Translations under genes and position numbers: made by a program
DNA from: JBDTRY01 sp039931435
GTDB lineage: Bacteria > Acidobacteriota > Thermoanaerobaculia > Gp7-AA8
Assembly: GCA_039931435.1 (NCBI GenBank)
Contig: JBDTRY010000228.1
Span: forward strand, 1 to 6,211
DNA length: 6,211 nt
Direction: 5' to 3'
The notes under the pieces: generated by a model
Database searches by the model: none
Told to the model about the DNA's origin: nothing
The model's input: the letters and a program-made list of their open reading frames with translations, nothing else
In this document: one piece after another, positions 1 through 6,211 of the stretch
Numbering within the stretch: position 1 is the first letter of the stretch
How the letters are laid out: the number at the start of each line of letters is the position of its first letter

Positions 1-2304
<2,304 letters not shown>

Positions 2305-2313
<9 letters not shown>

Positions 2314-2330
2314 CGTCACAATCAGTTGTC
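2305..2330 (+). other. Hairpin spanning the kinase stop codon
   Basis: GGCAACTGA (2305-2313) can pair with TCAGTTGTC (2322-2330), giving a 9-bp stem with one G-U pair and an 8-nt loop. The left arm contains the TGA stop of the kinase. No T-run follows, so it is not a canonical intrinsic terminator. It could dampen readthrough, protect the upstream message or be a chance structure. Confidence 0.4.
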
Positions 2331-2355
2331 CGGTCGTTAAGACAGGGAACGAGGC

Positions 2356-2489
2356 CGTGACGTCGCGGTCCTGACGAGGTCACGAAGTCGTGCCCGACAC
2401 CGAACCAATGGCGAGAGAAGCGATTCGATGAGAGTACTGATTGTCGACGATGAGGAAGTCCTTCGTGACGTCCTGCAGACGGTCCTGAC
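2356..2489 (+). repeat. Split short direct repeat between the spacer and the start of the regulator gene
   Basis: CGTGACGTC followed by CGGTCCTGAC occurs at 2356-2364 and 2366-2375 in the non-coding spacer, and again at 2464-2472 and 2480-2489 inside the regulator gene. The two words are 1 base apart in the first copy and 7 bases apart in the second. Both copies are in the same frame, reading RDV-A-VLTR in the spacer and RDVLQTVLTR in the gene. The spacer frame has no ATG and follows a TAA at 2338-2340, so the first copy is probably not translated. Confidence 0.6.
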
Positions 2490-3864
2490 CCGTGAGGGCT
2501 TCGAGGTGCTGTTGGCCGCCACCGGCGAAGAGGGCCTGACCACCATCGACACCGAAGACGTGGACCTGGTGATCCTGGACATGATGCTTCCGGGAATGAG
2601 CGGTCTGGAGACGTTGCGCTCGCTGAAGAGCACACACCCCGGGATCCAGGTGATCATGATCACCGCCTACTCCAGTATCGACGGCGCCATCGAAGCCATG
2701 AAACAGGGCGCCTTCCACTACATCCCCAAGCCCTTCAAGAACGAAGAAGTCATCCTTACCGTCAACAAGGCTCTCGAACAGCGGCGCCTTTCCAAAGAGA
2801 ACGAACGCCTCAAGGCCGAGCTTTCCGACCGCTATTCATTCGCCAACATCATCGGCAAGAGCGACATCATGCACCGGGTCTTCGACCTCATCCGGCTGGC
2901 CGCTCCTTCGCGATCCAACATCCTTATCGCCGGGGAATCCGGAACCGGAAAAGAACTGGTGGCCAAGGCCATCCATCACGGCAGCCCCCGAAGCCGCAAC
3001 GCCTTTGTGACGGTGAACTCCGGATCGCTTCCGCCCGAACTGCTGGAATCGAATCTGTTCGGTCACGTCAAGGGAGCCTTCACCGGAGCGATCTCTTCGA
3101 AGCGCGGCCTGTTCGAAGTGGCCGACGGCGGAAGTATCTTCCTCGACGAGATCGGAACGATCAACCTCGAGACTCAGGCCAAACTTCTGCGCGTCATCCA
3201 GGAAAAGGAGTTCATGCGGCTGGGGTCCGTGGAAACGGTGAAGGTCGATGTGCGCATCATCGCCGCCAGCAACGCCGACCTCCAGGACCTGATCAAGGCC
3301 GGCACGTTTCGCGAGGATCTCTATTACCGGCTGAACGTAATCACGATCAAGCTCCCGCCGCTGCGGCGACGCCGTGAGGACATTCCTCTGCTCGTCTCTC
3401 ACTTCCTGACAAAGTACGCAGAGGAGAACAACAAGAAGCAGCCGGAGATCACCCCAGAGGCCATGCGCATTCTGCTGGACCAGCTCTGGCCGGGGAACGT
3501 GCGTGAGCTGGAGAACACCATCGAGCGCGCCGTGGTCCTCTGTACTTCGGGACTGATCGGGGTGGATCTCTTACCCGACTACCTGAGGATGCCAACGCCC
3601 TCCGACCAGCCGACCATGTTCGTCCCGGAGCAGGGAGTGTCCTTGAAAGACGCCGTTTCGTTGTACGAGCGGAACATGATCCTGCAGTCCCTGGACATCG
3701 CCAAAGGCGTGCAGAAGCGCGCTGCAGAGCTGCTGCATCTCAAGCCCTCCACACTGAACGAGATGATGAAACGCCTCGGCATTCAGTGGCGCTCGCAAGC
3801 TTCCGCCAACGCGGCGTCATCTGCCGCAGCAGCAGAAGAGGAAGCGGTGGCCGTCAGCGACTGA
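2428..3864 (+). CDS. NtrC-family sigma54-dependent response regulator
   Basis: This 478-residue cytoplasmic DNA-binding regulator activates transcription by the sigma54 RNA polymerase when phosphorylated, most likely by the kinase encoded 114 bp upstream. The receiver domain (about 1-115) has Asp7/Asp8, phospho-acceptor Asp51, Thr79 and Lys101. A short charged linker leads to the AAA+ domain (about 135-370): Walker A GESGTGKE (169-176), the sigma54-contacting GAFTGA loop (216-221), Walker B with Asp240-Glu241, FREDLYYRL (294-302) carrying the arginine-finger region, and WPGNVREL (354-361). A Fis-type helix-turn-helix lies at about 427-454 (RAAELLHLKPSTLNEMMKRLG). The last 22 or so residues are a low-complexity Ala/Glu-rich tail beyond the usual end of the fold. 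Length is normal for the family. The ATG at 2428 is chosen because the receiver begins at once with MRVLIVDDE; the purine-rich GAGAGAAG at 2413-2420 is a weak ribosome site. Regulated targets cannot be read from the window. Confidence 0.97.
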   Translation: MRVLIVDDEEVLRDVLQTVLTREGFEVLLAATGEEGLTTIDTEDVDLVILDMMLPGMSGLETLRSLKSTHPGIQVIMITAYSSIDGAIEAMKQGAFHYIPKPFKNEEVILTVNKALEQRRLSKENERLKAELSDRYSFANIIGKSDIMHRVFDLIRLAAPSRSNILIAGESGTGKELVAKAIHHGSPRSRNAFVTVNSGSLPPELLESNLFGHVKGAFTGAISSKRGLFEVADGGSIFLDEIGTINLETQAKLLRVIQEKEFMRLGSVETVKVDVRIIAASNADLQDLIKAGTFREDLYYRLNVITIKLPPLRRRREDIPLLVSHFLTKYAEENNKKQPEITPEAMRILLDQLWPGNVRELENTIERAVVLCTSGLIGVDLLPDYLRMPTPSDQPTMFVPEQGVSLKDAVSLYERNMILQSLDIAKGVQKRAAELLHLKPSTLNEMMKRLGIQWRSQASANAASSAAAAEEEAVAVSD

Positions 3865-3901
3865 CCAGGGCGCCCGTGAGGCCTCTCGCGAAAACGTCAC
3901 G

Positions 3902-4023
3902 CTTGTAGGGCCGCACGGCGTGCGGCCGGTACCCCCGTGCCATTTCTGACGTTCGAATCCCGGACCAAATGCGCCACCCTCGAGGAATACCGGCCGCATG
4001 CCATGCGGCCCTACGATGTTGCA
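3902..4023. repeat. BIME-like element, copy 1 (two inverted REP-like hairpins)
   Basis: This 122-bp unit is bounded by 27-bp imperfect inverted repeats (3905-3931 and 3988-4014; 25 of 27 positions match). Each arm starts, read inward, with GTAG followed by a perfect hairpin with 8-bp arms and a 3-nt loop: GGCCGCAC-GGC-GTGCGGCC at 3909-3927, and on the other strand GGCCGCAT-GGC-ATGCGGCC covering 3992-4010. A 56-nt spacer separates the arms. A GTAG head plus a GC-rich hairpin, paired head-to-head, is the known layout of REP sequences and BIMEs associated with RAYT (TnpA-REP) transposases. No such transposase lies in the window, so the assignment rests on structure only. Confidence 0.75.
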
Positions 4024-4063
4024 ACCGCGGTCGCCTGCGCCATCGCCGAAATTCCACAGCACC

Positions 4064-4183
4064 CTTGTAGGGCCGCACGGCGTGCGGCCGGTACCCCCGT
4101 GCCATTTCTGACGTTCGAATCCCGGACCGAGCGCCACCCTCGAGGAATACCGGCCGCATGCCATGCGGCCCTACGATGTTGCA
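4064..4183. repeat. BIME-like element, copy 2 (two inverted REP-like hairpins)
   Basis: This 120-bp unit is a direct copy of the element at 3902-4023. The first 65 bases and the last 53 bases are identical; the only difference is AAAT (3967-3970) in copy 1 against GA (4129-4130) here. Inverted arms lie at 4067-4093 and 4148-4174 around a 54-nt spacer. The two copies repeat with a period of 160-162 bp in the same orientation. Near identity suggests a recent duplication or ongoing homogenisation. Confidence 0.75.
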
Positions 4184-4298
4184 CTCGAGGGATCTCCGGT
4201 GAGACTCGCGGCGGCGTTTGAACGAGCCGGGCTCAGCGAGGGTCCGGTTAATATCGAATCTTGCCGCCCATAGCGCTTCCGAACGCCGATCCCACTTG

Positions 4299-4541
4299 CT
4301 ACACTGCACCTCGCCGTCGAAGCTGGATGAGAGTCCACAGACTGACCAGACTCCAGCAGCCCTCCAGAAGAATGAACCCGTACTGCCGGGCGGCTACGGC
4401 TGCAATACAAAGTGCCGTTCCACCAATCAGATTGAGGAGCTGGTAGCGAAGCGACTCCCGTTCCATCCGTTGCAGCTGGTTCGCGGCGAATGCGATCAGT
4501 ACGAGAATTGCCCCTCCCAGCGAGAGTAGCTGATAAGCCAT
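4299..4541 (-). CDS. Small three-helix membrane protein, CBU_0592-like
   Basis: This is an 80-residue inner-membrane protein of unknown function. Three hydrophobic helices are visible at about 5-22, 35-53 and 55-74, ending in a positively charged RRR tail (75-77). The pattern AANQ near the end of helix 1, YQLLNLIGG (33-41) leading into helix 2, and a helix 3 with Glu60 and Trp63 resembles the CBU_0592 domain family of small bacterial membrane proteins, as I recall it. The frame is open upstream to an ATG at 4607, but I place the start at 4541: the protein then begins just before the first helix, AAGAGG lies 11 nt upstream, and the longer form would add 22 polar residues and overlap the divergent peptidase start. 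It ends with TAG and converges with the regulator gene across the repeat region. Confidence 0.75.
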   Translation of the reverse strand: MAYQLLSLGGAILVLIAFAANQLQRMERESLRYQLLNLIGGTALCIAAVAARQYGFILLEGCWSLVSLWTLIQLRRRGAV

Positions 4542-4599
4542 GTCGATTTTTTCCTCTTCTGCAGATGTAATGATCCAACCGTCGCGAGGACACAACCGA
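4542..4599. promoter_or_regulatory. 58-bp divergent intergenic region with two ribosome sites
   Basis: Both the small membrane protein gene (-) and the peptidase gene (+) must be driven from here or from inside each other. The peptidase ribosome site GCGAGGA is at 4584-4590, 9 nt before its ATG. The minus-strand site AAGAGG covers 4553-4558, 11 nt before the ATG at 4541. I could not identify convincing -35/-10 or -24/-12 boxes. The gap is short enough that the two promoters probably overlap or lie partly in coding sequence. Confidence 0.5.
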
Positions 4600-6211
4600 A
4601 TGATCAAGAGATTCTTCCTTCTCCTGCTGCTGGGGACGCTTCCCGTTCTCTCGGCCTCCGCACAGGCCCCTGCGCTCCAGAGCCCTGAACAGTTCCTCGG
4701 TTACGCCATCGGCGCGCGTTATACGCCGGACGATCGCATCGTCGAATATTTTCACGCACTGGAGCAGGCCTCGCCTCTCCTCAAAGTCGTGCAGTACGGC
4801 GAGACGTACGAGCACAGGCCCCTGATCTACGCCATCATCGCTTCAGAGGCCAACCTCGCTCGCATCGAGGAGATCCGCGGTGCTCTCGTGGCGCTCAGCG
4901 ATCCTACGACGACCTCGAACGCCCGGGCCGGGGAGCTCGCTGCTTCCATCCCGGCCGTTTCCTGGCTGGCCTTCGGCGTCCACGGAAATGAGACGTCCTC
5001 GAGTGAGGCAGCAATGATGGTCGCCCATCATCTGCTCGCCGGGGGTGAAGATGTTGAGGGCATTCTGAAGAACACGGTTGTGATCATTGACCCCTGCCAG
5101 AACCCGGACGGCCACGACCGCTTCGTGAACTGGTACCGGCAGGTGCGCGGCGAAACCCCTGATCCGAATCCGGATTCGATGCAGCAGTTTCAGCCCTGGC
5201 CCGGCGGGCGGTACAACCATTACCTGATCGACATGAATCGCGACTGGGCAATCTCCAGCCAGCAGGAGACACGGGCCCGAATCGCAGCGTTCCAGCAATG
5301 GTACCCGCAGGTATTCGTGGACTTTCACGAGATGGGATACCGCTCCAGCTACTTCTTTCCTCCCACCGCTGCACCACTGAACTCGAACATCGGTGGCGAC
5401 ATCATGAGTTGGTATCAGCGTTTCGGGAAAGCGAATGCCGAGGCGTTTTCTCAACGCGGATGGCCGTTCTTCGTGAACGAGGAGTACGACTTCTTCTATC
5501 CGGGCTACGGGGACACCTGGCCGGCGTTGCATGGCGCGATCGGCATGACCTATGAGGTTGCAGGACAACGTGGTCTGGCAATCCGCAAGCCCGATGGAAC
5601 GGTGCTCACGCTCGCCGATCGCGCCGAGCGCCACTACACCACAGCTCTGACAACCCTGAAAACGACGGCGGAGAACCGCGAAGGCCTGCTCCTCCGCGGG
5701 TACGACATGCTCGCCGACGCCATGAAGAACGCCAAAGACGTTTACCTGCTGGTGAACGACTCACCGAATCAGCCGGGGCTGGTGAGCGCGCTGCGCAGGC
5801 AGAACATCGATGTTTCGGTTCTCACTGCTCCGGCACGGCTGCGCGCCGCGGCCATTCAGGGAGGCCAGCCACAGCTTCGGGATCTGCCGGCCGGAACGGC
5901 CGTGGTCAGCACGAAGCAGCGCTTCAGCGCTCTCGTGCAGACTCTCCTGGAGCGCACTCCGTCACTGTCCAAGGGCTTCGTCGAGGAGCAGCGCCGCAAG
6001 ATCGACACGGACAACACGGACGATTTCTACGACATCACCGCATGGTCCCTTCCCATCGCCGAAAACGTGACGTCCTATGTCGCGCAGTTACCGCTCGATA
6101 TGCGCACCGCTCCCTGGCCGGATCCGGCGCAACCAGCAACAATAAAGCCCGCCCGTTACGGCTACCTCATCGACGGCCTCGATCCGAATCTTTACCAGGC
6201 CGCGGGAGCAA
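4600..6211 (+). CDS. Secreted M14 family zinc carboxypeptidase, 3' partial
   Basis: This is an exported metallopeptidase expected to remove C-terminal residues from peptides. 537 residues are visible with no stop before the right edge. A signal peptide covers 1-23 (MIKR, a Leu-rich core, then AQA as the likely signal peptidase I site; no lipobox Cys). The M14 domain spans roughly 30-350. Zinc ligands are His128 and Glu131 in HGNE and His243 in DFHEMG; NRDW at 213-216 holds the Arg214 substrate-binding residue, and Glu319 in MTYEVAG is the catalytic base. QNPDG (167-171) and YPGYGDTW (300-307) look like conserved loops. The set is complete, so the enzyme is probably active. The protein continues well past the catalytic domain, as in the large M14 proteins of environmental bacteria that share the PEQFLGY opening; the role of that extension is not known to me. 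The start at 4600 is supported by GCGAGGA 9 nt upstream and by the signal peptide. Substrate is unknown. Confidence 0.93.
   Translation, partial: MIKRFFLLLLLGTLPVLSASAQAPALQSPEQFLGYAIGARYTPDDRIVEYFHALEQASPLLKVVQYGETYEHRPLIYAIIASEANLARIEEIRGALVALSDPTTTSNARAGELAASIPAVSWLAFGVHGNETSSSEAAMMVAHHLLAGGEDVEGILKNTVVIIDPCQNPDGHDRFVNWYRQVRGETPDPNPDSMQQFQPWPGGRYNHYLIDMNRDWAISSQQETRARIAAFQQWYPQVFVDFHEMGYRSSYFFPPTAAPLNSNIGGDIMSWYQRFGKANAEAFSQRGWPFFVNEEYDFFYPGYGDTWPALHGAIGMTYEVAGQRGLAIRKPDGTVLTLADRAERHYTTALTTLKTTAENREGLLLRGYDMLADAMKNAKDVYLLVNDSPNQPGLVSALRRQNIDVSVLTAPARLRAAAIQGGQPQLRDLPAGTAVVSTKQRFSALVQTLLERTPSLSKGFVEEQRRKIDTDNTDDFYDITAWSLPIAENVTSYVAQLPLDMRTAPWPDPAQPATIKPARYGYLIDGLDPNLYQAAGA

Larger units (their letters stand above)
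3865..4298. other. 434-bp intergenic region between convergent genes
   Basis: This gap lies between the 3' ends of the regulator gene (+) and the small membrane protein gene (-). It is dominated by two BIME-like elements, with a 40-bp unrelated spacer at 4024-4063. The 115 bp after the second element (4184-4298) hold no gene I can recognise, only a short GAGCC-G-GGCTC palindrome at 4224-4234. No T-tract terminator is visible for either flanking gene. Open frames through this region simply read the palindromes and give repeated peptides, so I do not call them genes. Confidence 0.8.

Noticed and set aside
2353..2366. GG-N10-GC spacing that could be a sigma54 -24/-12 promoter before the regulator gene
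   Set aside because: Beyond the GG and GC pairs it matches few consensus positions (no TGGCAC, no TTGC), and such spacing is common by chance in GC-rich DNA.
3951..3966. GTTCGAATCCCGGACC resembles a tRNA T-arm, which could mark a tRNA gene or attachment site
   Set aside because: The flanking bases do not form a T-stem, and no acceptor, D or anticodon arm can be placed around it. The same string is simply part of the repeated spacer in both BIME-like copies.
3902..4183. CRISPR array or insertion sequence
   Set aside because: There are only two long repeats with internal palindromes, one 40-bp spacer and no transposase reading frame, so neither fits.
3817..4309. Minus- and plus-strand open frames across the repeat region with repeated peptides
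   Set aside because: The peptide repeats are direct translations of the palindromic DNA repeats. They lack ribosome sites and overlap real genes, so they are artefacts.
4542..4607. Longer form of the small membrane protein starting at 4607
   Set aside because: It would add a polar N-terminus before the first helix and overlap the peptidase start; the start at 4541 has a purine-rich ribosome site.
4171..4815. Long minus-strand frame overlapping the small membrane protein and peptidase genes
   Set aside because: It is a shadow frame with Arg/Ser-rich composition and no recognisable domain, crossing two better-supported genes.

Overview
The window is GC-rich bacterial DNA carrying four protein genes and one repeat cluster. 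Gene content and protein style suggest a Gram-negative-type bacterium: a membrane sensor kinase paired with an NtrC-type sigma54 activator, and an exported M14 metallopeptidase opening with a PEQFLGY-like motif. I lean towards Acidobacteriota or a neighbouring phylum. This is inference from recalled family resemblance; no marker gene is present.

Layout: (1) 1-2313, + strand: the 3' part of a multi-pass membrane histidine kinase with GAF-like, PAS-like, HisKA and HATPase_c regions; its N-terminus lies outside the window. (2) 2314-2427: a 114-bp spacer with a hairpin straddling the kinase stop codon and a split direct repeat shared with the first codons of the next gene. (3) 2428-3864, + strand: a complete NtrC-family regulator (receiver, AAA+ with GAFTGA, Fis-type helix-turn-helix). 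(4) 3865-4298: a 434-bp gene-free region between convergent genes, holding two nearly identical 120-122-bp elements. Each is a pair of inverted GTAG-headed hairpins, so the cluster has four REP-like palindromes in two BIME-like units. (5) 4299-4541, - strand: an 80-residue three-helix membrane protein of the CBU_0592 type. (6) 4600-6211, + strand: a secreted M14 zinc carboxypeptidase with all active-site residues visible, running off the right edge.

The kinase and regulator form a two-component system: the kinase should sense a membrane or cytoplasmic signal and phosphorylate Asp51 of the regulator, which would then activate sigma54 promoters. I found no convincing sigma54 promoter in the window, so its targets are probably elsewhere. 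The small membrane protein and the peptidase are divergently transcribed from a 58-bp gap. I see no clear sign of a new multi-gene system. The least ordinary element is the REP/BIME-like cluster, whose hairpins show a base-pair-preserving change typical of elements mobilised or maintained by RAYT (TnpA-REP) transposases.
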